A stretch of 14,152 bases of DNA from SIG701 sp045123975. GTDB taxonomy: Bacteria > Bacillota > Clostridia > Oscillospirales > CAG-272. The position numbers and the translations under genes are program-made. Location of the stretch: the NCBI GenBank assembly GCA_045123975.1, contig JBGVKV010000031.1, positions 1-14,152 on the forward strand, written 5' to 3'. Below are positions 1-7,285 of the stretch, in pieces (the first letter of the stretch is position 1; every line of letters begins with the position of its first letter). The notes under the pieces are model-generated. The model searched no databases and had not been told where the DNA came from. It worked only from the letters and a program-made list of their open reading frames with translations.

Positions 1-194
1 ATGTTGTCGATGGCCTCCTGCTTGGCGCTCTCGATGAAGGCGCAGGTGTTGATGATGATGATGTCAGCCTCAATGTCCTCCGAGGTCAGCTCGTAGCCTG
101 CGGCTACCACCTCGTGGAGCATGACCTCGGTATCCAGCTGATTCTTGGGACAGCCCAGGGACACAAAGCCCACCTTAATATTCGATTTTTTCAT
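1..194 (-). CDS. rimO: Ribosomal protein S12 methylthiotransferase RimO, N-terminal part (truncated by window edge)
   Basis: The first 64 residues are visible. RimO is a radical-SAM enzyme that adds a methylthio group to an aspartate of ribosomal protein S12. The visible part is the N-terminal UPF0004 domain. It has the SLGCPKNQLDTE motif (Cys15) and NTCAFIESAKQE (Cys51), two of the three cysteines that hold the auxiliary [4Fe-4S] cluster. The SLGCPKN and NTC.FI.SAK spellings favour RimO over the tRNA enzymes MiaB and MtaB. The ATG at 194-192 follows an AGGAG ribosome binding site, 12 bases after the recX stop, so it is most likely the last visible gene of the recA operon. The radical-SAM and TRAM domains lie outside the window. 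Confidence 0.9.
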   Translation of the reverse strand, partial: MKKSNIKVGFVSLGCPKNQLDTEVMLHEVVAAGYELTSEDIEADIIIINTCAFIESAKQEAIDN

Positions 195-206
195 AGTTTC
201 TCCTGT

Positions 207-848
207 TTATTCGGCGTCGGCAAAGGAAGCCAGGGCGTCCTTGATCTCGTTGCCGGAATATCCCATGCGAAGCAGGGACAAAATCATTTTCTGTTTTTCC
301 TGAGGATCGGCGGGAATCTCGCCGTATTTTCTCACCAGGATCACGTGCAGTGCGTGAGCGAACTCCTCCTCGGGGATCTCGGCGAGAGCGTTTTCAATGA
401 CCTCGCGGGGATATCCCTTGGCGGACAATTCCGCCACGATGCGGCGGCGTCCCCAATATTTCCGGCGCAGATAGGTGTCGATGGCGTGCTCCACCTGCAA
501 TTCCTCCCGCACCATACCGTGCTCCACGGCATAATCCGCGGCACATTCGCAGATCTCCTCGGAGAAATCGTATCCTTTCAGTTTGTGGATCAGCGTGCGG
601 CGGCTCACCCCGGAATAGGAAAGGATTCCCTTCATACGGGCGATGGCGCGGGACAAAGCGGCGCTGCGGTCCATGCCCAGGTATTCTTCCTCGGTGATGG
701 AGACTCCGTTTGACAGACGTCCCCAATTCCAGAACTCACGGGAGATCAGATACTCCACGGCTTCGTTTGTGTCCGCTGTGCCGATCTGGATGCTGACGGA
801 AATACCCGCCGGTGATTCGGATACGGATTTGATACTGTACGTACTCAC
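207..848 (-). CDS. recX: Regulatory protein RecX
   Basis: This 213-residue protein belongs to the RecX family, which binds RecA filaments in the cytoplasm and modulates (usually limits) recombinase activity. The sequence shows the all-helical three-helix-repeat pattern: SRAIARMKGILSYSGVSRRT and a tyrosine/arginine-rich middle (AIDTYLRRKYWGRRRIVAEL, roughly residues 120-140), then a final repeat near LLRMGYSGNEIKDAL. Its length is within the usual range for Firmicute RecX. The start is a GTG at 848-846, chosen because a perfect AAGGAG sits six bases upstream. It lies 47 bases after recF and 12 bases before rimO, and co-occurrence with recA supports the call. No own promoter is evident in the 849-895 gap. 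Confidence 0.88.
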   Translation of the reverse strand: MSTYSIKSVSESPAGISVSIQIGTADTNEAVEYLISREFWNWGRLSNGVSITEEEYLGMDRSAALSRAIARMKGILSYSGVSRRTLIHKLKGYDFSEEICECAADYAVEHGMVREELQVEHAIDTYLRRKYWGRRRIVAELSAKGYPREVIENALAEIPEEEFAHALHVILVRKYGEIPADPQEKQKMILSLLRMGYSGNEIKDALASFADAE

Positions 849-895
849 GTAAAACTCCTTATAATCTTATGCTGTCCAAAAATACGTATGATATA

Positions 896-2032
896 TCAGC
901 GCTTGCGCTGTACCTGACCGGCCTCCACGGCGAAAAGCGCCACGTCGGAGATCCGATCAAATATATTTTCTCCCTCGCAGGTGGTGATAATCACCTGCCG
1001 CCGGCCCAGCGCGGAGAGCAGATACTCCCGCCGCTCGGCGTCCAGCTCGGAGAAAACGTCGTCCAACAGATAGACCGGCTCCTCGCCGCCCACGGCCCGG
1101 GATATGGCACCCTCCGCCAGCTTCATGGCTAAAGCCAGGGATCGCCGTTGTCCTTGGGATGCGTACAGCTTGGCGCTTTGGTCGTTCAGATCCACTGCCA
1201 CGTCATCCCGATGGATGCCGTAGAGGGTAGTGCCGGCGGAAATCTCCTTCACCAGCCGTTCCGTCAGAACGGCGTACAGCCGATCCGCCACGGCGGCCTC
1301 ACTGCGGTGAGGAAGATCGGCGGGTGCGTCGCTGCCGGCGGCGCAGACGTATGTCAGTCGGGGGATCTCCCGCCCGCCGGTCATGTCGTTGAAGCACTCG
1401 CCCACCAGCTCGCTCAAGCGGTCGGTATAAGCGGCTCGGTGAGCTACGATGGCGGCCCCGCTGCGGGCCAGCTGACGGGCGTATACGGCCCATTGGTTGT
1501 CCTCCACCCGCATACCCTCCGCCGCCTGCTTCAGAAGGGCGTTTCGTTCCGTCAGGGCACGGGTGTAGGTGGAGAGGGCGGAGACGTAGCCGGGATACAG
1601 CTGTGCCAGGGCAATGTCTAAAAAGGCACGTCTCTCCGCCGGTGCTCCCGTCACGAGAGACAGATGCTCCGGGCAGAAAAGCACGGCCCGGAAGGAACCC
1701 ACCAGCTCCTTCACCCCGGAAAGAGGGGCGCCGCCCCGGGTGATCCGCTTCTTTCCCCGGGTGGGGAAGGTAACGGACAGGTGGGTGTCGTACACGTCCC
1801 CTTCTCCCCGACAGGTGAGAGAGGCGGTGCCGAAATCGCACCCGGTGCGTACCAGCAGCTTGTCCGGCACGCCCCGGAAGGATTTACCCCGGGCGAAATA
1901 GTACATGCCTTCGAGAATATTGGATTTTCCCTGGGCGTTGGCGCCCCAGAGCACGTTGACTCCGGGGGAAAACTCCACCGTGGCCGTGCGGATATTCCGG
2001 AAATCCTCAAAGGAAACGGATGTGGCTTTCAT
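896..2032 (-). CDS. recF: DNA replication and repair protein RecF
   Basis: RecF is an SMC-like ATPase that, with RecO and RecR, helps load RecA at single-strand gaps. The 378-residue product has the N-terminal FRNI motif, Walker A GANAQGKSN (residues 30-38), an ABC signature-like SQGQRRS (about 292-298), Walker B YLLDDV (about 321-326) and D-loop SELD (about 328-331). The length is normal to slightly long for RecF. The ATG at 2032 lies 15 bases after the recA stop and is preceded by only a weak ribosome binding site (GAGAAA), so it may be translationally coupled to recA. The location is odd: RecF is normally encoded beside dnaN and gyrB near the origin, not behind recA. Confidence in the family is high; a diverged paralogue cannot be excluded. 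Confidence 0.93.
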   Translation of the reverse strand: MKATSVSFEDFRNIRTATVEFSPGVNVLWGANAQGKSNILEGMYYFARGKSFRGVPDKLLVRTGCDFGTASLTCRGEGDVYDTHLSVTFPTRGKKRITRGGAPLSGVKELVGSFRAVLFCPEHLSLVTGAPAERRAFLDIALAQLYPGYVSALSTYTRALTERNALLKQAAEGMRVEDNQWAVYARQLARSGAAIVAHRAAYTDRLSELVGECFNDMTGGREIPRLTYVCAAGSDAPADLPHRSEAAVADRLYAVLTERLVKEISAGTTLYGIHRDDVAVDLNDQSAKLYASQGQRRSLALAMKLAEGAISRAVGGEEPVYLLDDVFSELDAERREYLLSALGRRQVIITTCEGENIFDRISDVALFAVEAGQVQRKR

Positions 2033-2047
2033 ACAATTTCTCGGCGA

Positions 2048-3184
2048 TTATTCCTCGCCGGGCAGATCGAGGGAATCCTCGTCCTCGTCCATGTCGAGCA
2101 GACGGATATCCAGAGGCTCGTCGTCCCCCTCCTCGAAGTCGGAATCCCGCAGCTTGGCTGCCTTTTCCCGAACCAGGCGCTCGATTTCGGCGCTGATCTC
2201 CGGATTGTCGTCCAGGAACTTGCGGGCGTTGTCCTTGCCCTGGCCGATCCGCTGACCGGCATAGGAGAACCAGGCGCCGCTCTTCTCGATGATCTCAAAG
2301 GTAACGGCCATATCCAGAATCTCGGAGGCCTTGGAGATGCCCTGTCCGTACAGAATGTCGAACTCGGCGGTCTTGAAGGGAGGAGCCACCTTGTTCTTGA
2401 CCACCTTGCAGCGGACGTGGCTTCCGTAGATGTCAGAGCCGTTCTTCAGATTTTCCACCTTGCGGATGTCCAGACGGACGGAGGCGTAGAACTTCAGCGC
2501 CTTACCGCCGGGGGTAGTTTCGGGATTGCCGTACATAACGCCCACCTTCTCGCGCATCTGGTTGAGGAAGATGACGATACATTTGGTCTTGGATACGGTG
2601 CCGGACAGCTTTCTGAGAGCCTGGGACATCAGTCTTGCCTGCAGGCCCACGTGGGCGGCACCCATGTCGCCCTCGATCTCCTGCTGGGGAACGAGAGCCG
2701 CCACGGAGTCGATGACTACGATATCGATGGCGCCGGAGCGCACCAGTGCTTCGCAGATCTCCAAGCCCTGCTCACCGGAGTCGGGCTGGGATACCAGCAT
2801 GGAGTCGATGTTGACGCCCAGTGCCTTGGCGTACACGGGATCCAGCGCGTGCTCCGCGTCGATGAAGGCAGCCTCGCCGCCGGCCTTCTGTACCTCGGCG
2901 ATGGCGTGGAGCGCCAGGGTGGTCTTACCGGAGGATTCCGGGCCGTAGATTTCAATAATACGGCCCCGGGGAAGTCCGCCCACGCCCAGTGCCAGATCCA
3001 GATTCAGAGATCCGGTGGGAACGGCGCTGACGGCCATACGGGGATTGTCGCCCATTTTGATGATGGCGCCCTTGCCGTAGGCGCGCTCGATCTGGGAGAT
3101 GGCGGTGCTCAGGGCTTTTTTCTTTTCTTCGGGGGTGGCGTCTGCCGCGATTACGGGAGCGGCGGCTTTCTTGGTAGATTTCAT
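2048..3184 (-). CDS. recA: Recombinase RecA
   Basis: RecA is the strand-exchange ATPase of homologous recombination and the activator of LexA self-cleavage. The 378-residue product has Walker A GPESSGKTT (residues 81-89), the conserved AEHALDP stretch, VVIDSVAALVP (Walker B region), the loop segments MGAAHVGLQARLMSQALRKL and NQMREKVGVMYGNPETTPGG, and an acidic C-terminal tail. It carries about ten extra N-terminal residues, rich in Lys and Ala. The ATG at 3184 was chosen because MKSTKK fits the family and AAAGGA lies upstream at slightly long spacing. An in-frame ATG at 3301 lies upstream of the proposed -10 element and is rejected. It is the first gene of the recA-recF-recX-rimO operon. Confidence 0.97.
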   Translation of the reverse strand: MKSTKKAAAPVIAADATPEEKKKALSTAISQIERAYGKGAIIKMGDNPRMAVSAVPTGSLNLDLALGVGGLPRGRIIEIYGPESSGKTTLALHAIAEVQKAGGEAAFIDAEHALDPVYAKALGVNIDSMLVSQPDSGEQGLEICEALVRSGAIDIVVIDSVAALVPQQEIEGDMGAAHVGLQARLMSQALRKLSGTVSKTKCIVIFLNQMREKVGVMYGNPETTPGGKALKFYASVRLDIRKVENLKNGSDIYGSHVRCKVVKNKVAPPFKTAEFDILYGQGISKASEILDMAVTFEIIEKSGAWFSYAGQRIGQGKDNARKFLDDNPEISAEIERLVREKAAKLRDSDFEEGDDEPLDIRLLDMDEDEDSLDLPGEE

Positions 3185-3225
3185 AGTATAAAGATTCCTT
3201 TCGGACGGTAAAATACGGGATTTTG

Positions 3226-3258
3226 GGGCGGTTTTGCAAAAATGCAAAAATTCCACCC
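3226..3258 (-). promoter_or_regulatory. Hairpin in the recA 5' untranslated leader
   Basis: In the transcript, GGGTGG (3258-3253) can pair with CCGCCC (3231-3226), and inside it TTTTGCA pairs with TGCAAAA around a TTTT loop. No U-run follows, so it does not look like an intrinsic terminator. It lies just after the predicted transcription start and before the recA ribosome binding site. It may be an mRNA-stabilising 5' hairpin, or it may have no function. Confidence 0.45.
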
Positions 3259-3271
3259 AATTACTATACCT

Positions 3272-3300
3272 ATTATAACATAGAATGAAATCTTTGTCCA
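3272..3300 (-). promoter_or_regulatory. Sigma-A type promoter of the recA operon
   Basis: On the minus strand, TGGACA (3300-3295) is followed by a 17-base spacer and a perfect TATAAT (3277-3272). Transcription would begin near 3265, giving a leader of about 80 bases before the recA ATG at 3184. No other promoter is evident between the genes down to rimO, so this one probably drives the whole operon. Confidence 0.8.
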
Positions 3301-3305
3301 CGAAA

Positions 3306-3319
3306 TAAACAAAAGTTTG
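3306..3319. promoter_or_regulatory. Possible LexA/SOS-like operator upstream of recA
   Basis: The palindromic sequence AAAC-N4-GTTT lies five bases upstream of the recA -35 element. Read on the minus strand it is CAAACTTTTGTTTA. This resembles the Gram-positive SOS box (CGAAC-N4-GTTCG type) but lacks the outer G/C bases. The position fits a recA operator, but the match is imperfect and AT-rich sequence produces such palindromes by chance. Confidence 0.35.
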
Positions 3320-3342
3320 TGATTTTTTGGCAAGGGGATTTT

Positions 3343-3368
3343 GCGGGAAGCTTTTTCCGTCTTCCCGC
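3343..3368. repeat. Inverted repeat in the recA / EF-G-like divergent region
   Basis: GCGGGAAG (3343-3350) and CTTCCCGC (3361-3368) form a perfect 8-bp inverted repeat around a 10-base loop. A second one follows, CCGTTTT (3384-3390) with AAAACGG (3405-3411). They lie upstream of both predicted promoters, so they are probably not transcribed from either. They could be protein-binding or DNA-structural elements. I find no gene between 3185 and 3549. Confidence 0.4.
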
Positions 3369-3457
3369 CCAACGAAAAATGTCCCGTTTTGTTGAAAATC
3401 ACCAAAAACGGAGATTTCATATCTGCGAAACGCCCAAAACTATCTTGAAAAAACCTA

Positions 3458-3486
3458 TTGAAAATGTGCAAAATGTGGTGTATAAT
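3458..3486 (+). promoter_or_regulatory. Sigma-A type promoter of the EF-G-like gene
   Basis: TTGAAA (3458-3463), a 17-base spacer and a perfect TATAAT (3481-3486) lie upstream of the EF-G-like gene. The predicted start near 3493 gives a leader of roughly 57 bases, which carries an AAAAGGAG ribosome binding site about ten bases before the ATG at 3550. Confidence 0.85.
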
Positions 3487-3549
3487 AGAATAGTACCCGG
3501 TTTTTTTCGGGCAAAGTTCGTACATATAAACAAAAGGAGCATTTTCGAT

Positions 3550-5610
3550 ATGGCAAACCTTACGACGAAATCTATCCGCAACGTAGCGCTTCTCGGTCAC
3601 GGCGGAAGCGGTAAAACCACTCTTGCCGAGGCTATGCTTTACGGCTCCGGCACCATCGACCGTTTCGGCAGAACCCCCGACGGCACTACGATTTGCGACT
3701 TTGATACAGAAGAAATCCGCCGCGGCTTCTCCCTTTCTCTGGCAACCGCCAATCTGACTTGGAAGGATATTAAGATCAACGTTCTCGATACCCCCGGATA
3801 CCTGGATTTCTCCGGTGAGGTTCTGCAGGGCGTTCGTGTAGCCGACGCGGCTGTGATTACCATCGACGGTAAGGCCGGCCTGGAGGTCGGCGCCGAGCTG
3901 GCTTGGGACTATGCTGTGGAGGCCGGTATTCCCCGTGCCTTTTTCGTAAACAAGTGCGACGATCCCGACGCCAACTTCAACCGCGTGTTCAACGAGCTCC
4001 ACGAGAAATTCGGCGCGGCTCTGTGCCCCGTATTCGTTCCGATCCGTACCTCCAATAACATCATCATGATCGACTTGATCTCTATGAAGGCGTACCGCTA
4101 CAACGACAACGGTAAGCGTGAAGAGTTCATGATGCGCGATGAGTGGGAGAATCTGGCTACCTCTTATAAGGATATCCTGAACGAGGCTCTGGCCGGTACC
4201 TCCGAGGAGCTGATGGAGAAATATTTCGCCGGTGAGGAAATCACCCGCGACGAGGCGATCCTGGCTCTCCACGAGGGTATTATCGCCGGTTCTATCGTTC
4301 CCGTATACTGCGGCGCAGCCACCAAGATGTGGGGCGTTTACGCACTGATGGACGCTATCGCCGAATCCTTCCCCCGTCCCACCGCACGCAAGGTGGAGCA
4401 CGACGTGGACGGCAACGACGTGGCTATCGAAGTGGAAGGCTCCGACACCGCTCTCTTCGTATACAAGACCAGCGCGGATCAGTACGGTATGATGTCCTTC
4501 TTCAAGGTTATGAACGGTACGCTGAAAAAGGATATGGTTCTGAAGAACCTGACCTCCGGCGTCCAGGAAAAGATGGGTCACTTCTACGTAATGCGCGGTA
4601 AGAAGGCAACCGAGGTGGATGAGCTGGTTTGCGGTGATATCGGTATGCTGCAGAAGCTGAGTGGCACCAAGACCGGTGACACCCTCCGTCTCACCGGCGA
4701 CACCCAGTATAAGGGTATTGCCTTCCCGAAGCCGTACATGACCCGTGCCATCGTTCCCGCCGCCAAGGGCGACGAGGATAAGATCTCCGGCGGTATCGCT
4801 AAGCTGCTGGACGAGGATCGCACTCTCCTTTATGAAAACAACGCAGAGACCAAGCAGATGACCATCTCCGGTCTGGGCGATATCCATCTGGACGTTACCG
4901 TTGCCCGTCTGAAGTCCCGCTACGGCACCAGCGTTGTGCTGACTGAGCCCCGCATCGCATACCGTGAGTCCATCAAGGGCACGGCTGACGTGGAAGGTAA
5001 GCATAAGAAGCAGTCCGGCGGCTCCGGCCAGTACGGTCACGTAAAGATCCGCTTCTCCCGCGGTGAGGATGAGGGTTTGACCTTTACCACCTCCGTTGTG
5101 GGCGGTACCGTTCCGAAGAACTTCTACCCCGCTGTTGAGAAGGGTCTGCAGGAAGCTATGGAGCGCGGCGTTCTGGCAGGATATCCTGTTGTAAATCTGT
5201 GCGCCGATCTGTACGACGGCTCCTATCACCCCGTTGACTCCAACGAAATCTCCTTCAAGCTGGCAGCTCGCCTGGCATATAAGGAAGCATTGCCGAAGGC
5301 AAAGCCGATCCTTTTGGAGCCCGTGGGCACTCTGCTCGTAACCGTGCCGGATGACATGGTGGGCGACGTGATCGGTGACGTTACCAAGCGCCGCGGTCGT
5401 GTGCTGGGTATGAATCCTACTGAGGGCAAGGCAGGCTACACCACGCTGGAGGCCGACGTGCCGAAGGCAGAAATGTCTGACTACGTAATCGCTCTGCGCG
5501 CATCCTCTCAGGGACGCGGCCGCTTCGACTTCACCGTGAAGAGCTACGAGGAAGTTCCCGCTGCCGTGGCACAGAAGATCATCGCCGACCACAAGGTGGA
5601 AGAAGACTAA
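3550..5610 (+). CDS. EF-G-like translational GTPase (elongation factor G paralogue)
   Basis: The 686-residue protein is collinear with EF-G: a G domain, domains II and III, and then domains IV and V from SGGSGQYGHV onward. Domain IV keeps YDGSYHPVDSNE, including the tip histidine. The G domain differs from canonical FusA. G1 is GHGGSGKTT (residues 16-24) rather than AHIDAGKTT. The switch I segment is RRGFSL instead of RGITI, leaving Ser61 at the usual Thr. G3 is DTPGYLDF, so Tyr84 replaces the catalytic histidine. G4 is NKCD (134-137). These changes fit the EF-G-like (EF-G2/FusA2) group, so the gene is probably not the cell's main fusA, and no rpsL/rpsG/tuf genes are adjacent. The ATG at 3550 fits MANLTTKSIRNVALLG and its AAAAGGAG site; upstream in-frame codons precede the promoter. 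Codons appear biased as in highly expressed genes. Whether it hydrolyses GTP or translocates is not known. Confidence 0.88.
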   Translation: MANLTTKSIRNVALLGHGGSGKTTLAEAMLYGSGTIDRFGRTPDGTTICDFDTEEIRRGFSLSLATANLTWKDIKINVLDTPGYLDFSGEVLQGVRVADAAVITIDGKAGLEVGAELAWDYAVEAGIPRAFFVNKCDDPDANFNRVFNELHEKFGAALCPVFVPIRTSNNIIMIDLISMKAYRYNDNGKREEFMMRDEWENLATSYKDILNEALAGTSEELMEKYFAGEEITRDEAILALHEGIIAGSIVPVYCGAATKMWGVYALMDAIAESFPRPTARKVEHDVDGNDVAIEVEGSDTALFVYKTSADQYGMMSFFKVMNGTLKKDMVLKNLTSGVQEKMGHFYVMRGKKATEVDELVCGDIGMLQKLSGTKTGDTLRLTGDTQYKGIAFPKPYMTRAIVPAAKGDEDKISGGIAKLLDEDRTLLYENNAETKQMTISGLGDIHLDVTVARLKSRYGTSVVLTEPRIAYRESIKGTADVEGKHKKQSGGSGQYGHVKIRFSRGEDEGLTFTTSVVGGTVPKNFYPAVEKGLQEAMERGVLAGYPVVNLCADLYDGSYHPVDSNEISFKLAARLAYKEALPKAKPILLEPVGTLLVTVPDDMVGDVIGDVTKRRGRVLGMNPTEGKAGYTTLEADVPKAEMSDYVIALRASSQGRGRFDFTVKSYEEVPAAVAQKIIADHKVEED

Positions 5611-5617
5611 TCATAAC

Positions 5618-5650
5618 AAAGGGGCTGCCGCGATGCGACAGCCCTTTTTT
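5618..5650 (+). terminator. Rho-independent terminator after the EF-G-like gene
   Basis: AAAGGGGCTG pairs with CAGCCCTTTT, with an inner CGC/GCG stem extension, and runs into six T residues (5645-5650). It starts seven bases after the stop codon. It separates this gene from glpK. Confidence 0.9.
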
Positions 5651-5668
5651 CCTCCGGTCTGAAGGTGC

Positions 5669-5682
5669 GGAAAGCGGTCTCG
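5669..5682 (+). promoter_or_regulatory. Weak candidate catabolite-responsive element (cre) upstream of glpK
   Basis: GGAAAGCGGTCTCG matches 9 of the 11 defined positions of the cre consensus TGWAANCGNTNWCA; the two mismatches are the outermost bases. It lies about 70 bases upstream of the glpK start. CcpA control of glpK is common in Firmicutes, but no clear glpK promoter is visible to place this site against, so the call is tentative. Confidence 0.25.
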
Positions 5683-5750
5683 CGTGACAACTGCTTCCGA
5701 CCGGTTGGGAGTTTCGCCTCAAATCTATGAAAAAGGTACGGTCATTTGTA

Positions 5751-7238
5751 ATGAAAAAATATATACTCGCTTTGGACGAAGGCACCACCAGCACCCGTGC
5801 GATCCTGTTCGATCGGGCGGGACAGATCGTGTCCACGGCCCAAAGGGAATTCCCCAGCCACTATCCCCAGCCGGGATGGGTGGAGCAGGACGCCCAGGAA
5901 ATCTACGCCGCCCAATACGCCACCCTGACGGAGTCCCTGGTGCGGTGCGGGGCGGAAATGCAGGAGGTAGCCGCCATCGGCATCACCAATCAAAGAGAAA
6001 CCGTGGTGGTATGGGATCGGCACACGGGTAAGCCTTTGTGTCCCGCCATCGTATGGCAGTGCCGCCGCACGGCGGACGCCTGCCGGAAATTGGAGGTGGA
6101 CGGCCTCGCGCCCATGATCGCGGAGAAGACGGGACTTCGCCCCGACGCATATTTCTCCGCCACCAAGCTTGCCTGGATCCTCGAGAACGTGGACGGCGTC
6201 CGTGCCTTAGCCGAGGCAGGGGATGCCCTGTTCGGTACCGTGGATACCTGGCTTCTTTGGAAGCTGTCCGGCGGTCTTCTTCATAAGACGGATGCCACCA
6301 ACGCCAGCCGTACTATGCTGTACAACATCCACACCCACGATTGGGATGAGGATCTCTTGAAGCTGTTCCGTATTCCCCGGGCTATGCTGCCCCAGGTCTG
6401 CCCCAGCGGCTCCTTCTTTGGGGACGTGCATATTCTGGGCACCACGGTGCCCGTGTGCGCCATGGCCGGCGACCAGCAGGCCGCCCTCTTCGGTCAGGGA
6501 TGCTTTGCCCCCGGCGAGGGAAAGAACACCTACGGCACGGGATGCTTCCTTTTGGTCAATTGCGGCGAGCGGGCCGTTCAGTCGAAATCCGGTATGCTGA
6601 CTACCGTGGCCGCCACCCTGACGGGGGAAAATCCCCAGTATGCCCTGGAGGGCAGTGTGTTCGTGGGCGGTGCCGTGATCCAGTGGTTGAGAGATGCCAT
6701 GGGGCTGATCTCCGAGGCACGGGACAGTGCCTATTTTGCATCGAAAGTCAAGAATAATGACGGCGTGTACGTGGTTCCCGCCTTCACGGGATTGGGTGCA
6801 CCCTATTGGGATATGTACGCCCGCGGTACCATCGTGGGTATGACCCGCGCCAGCGGACGGAATCATATCATACGGGCGGCCTTGGAATCCATCGCCTACC
6901 AGACGGAGGATATTCTGCGTGCCGTTTCCGCCGATGCGGGCATCGAGATGCGGGATCTGAAGGTGGACGGCGGCGCATCGGCCAACGAGCTTCTAATGCA
7001 GTTCCAGGCGGATATTTCCCACGTCCGTGTGATCCGCCCCGCCTCGGCGGAGGCGACTGCCCGCGGCGCTGCCTATCTGGCCGGTCTCAGCTGTGGCTTT
7101 TGGCACGGCCGGGAGGATTTGCCTCTTATGGCGGACAGCAAGATCTACTCCCCCGTTATGGAGGAGGAGGAGCGATCCCGCCTGCTTCACGGATGGCACC
7201 GCGCCGTCCGTGCCGCCCGCGCCTGGGCAGAGGAATAA
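5751..7238 (+). CDS. glpK: Glycerol kinase
   Basis: GlpK phosphorylates glycerol with ATP to sn-glycerol-3-phosphate in the cytoplasm. The 495-residue product matches the FGGY kinase family throughout: DEGTTSTR (9-16, phosphate loop), GITNQRET (77-84), AIVWQCRRT (99-107), GTVDTW (162-167), GDQQAALFGQ (240-249), YGTGCF (261-266), and the late VVPAFTGLGAPYWD and VDGGASANELLMQFQ blocks. His227 (in VHILGTTVP) appears to align with the histidine phosphorylated by HPr in Gram-positive glycerol kinases. The start at 5751 gives the family-typical MKKYILALDEGTTS. The only upstream site is AAAAAGG at a long spacing of 14 bases, and an in-frame ATG at 5727 would add eight residues. No glpF transporter gene is adjacent. 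The glp oxidation operon lies 3 kb away on the other strand. Confidence 0.97.
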   Translation: MKKYILALDEGTTSTRAILFDRAGQIVSTAQREFPSHYPQPGWVEQDAQEIYAAQYATLTESLVRCGAEMQEVAAIGITNQRETVVVWDRHTGKPLCPAIVWQCRRTADACRKLEVDGLAPMIAEKTGLRPDAYFSATKLAWILENVDGVRALAEAGDALFGTVDTWLLWKLSGGLLHKTDATNASRTMLYNIHTHDWDEDLLKLFRIPRAMLPQVCPSGSFFGDVHILGTTVPVCAMAGDQQAALFGQGCFAPGEGKNTYGTGCFLLVNCGERAVQSKSGMLTTVAATLTGENPQYALEGSVFVGGAVIQWLRDAMGLISEARDSAYFASKVKNNDGVYVVPAFTGLGAPYWDMYARGTIVGMTRASGRNHIIRAALESIAYQTEDILRAVSADAGIEMRDLKVDGGASANELLMQFQADISHVRVIRPASAEATARGAAYLAGLSCGFWHGREDLPLMADSKIYSPVMEEEERSRLLHGWHRAVRAARAWAEE

Positions 7239-7245
7239 TGTATCC

Positions 7246-7280
7246 GAAACCGCGGTTGTTGCCGCGGTTTCTGTTTTCTT
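7246..7280 (+). terminator. Rho-independent terminator after glpK
   Basis: A perfect 10-bp stem, GAAACCGCGG with CCGCGGTTTC, has a six-base loop and is followed by TGTTTTCTT. It begins seven bases after the glpK stop. Confidence 0.9.
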
Positions 7281-7285
7281 GTAAA

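Noticed and set aside
898..909. AGCGC-TT-GCGCT palindrome at the end of recF
   Set aside because: It lies in the last codons of recF, is short and has no T-run, so it is not a credible terminator between recF and recX.
1664..3211. 515-codon plus-strand open frame antisense to recF and recA
   Set aside because: It is a shadow of two certain genes and spans their junction, with no ribosome binding site and low-complexity Gly/His-rich composition.
3181..5592. Long open reading frame (803 codons) on the minus strand, antisense to the EF-G-like gene
   Set aside because: It is almost entirely complementary to a well-supported gene, has no family resemblance that I recognise, and arises from the biased codon use of a highly expressed gene.
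5704..5731. TTGGGA ... TATGAA as a glpK promoter
   Set aside because: The spacer is only 15 bases and both hexamers are poor matches, so I left the glpK promoter unassigned.
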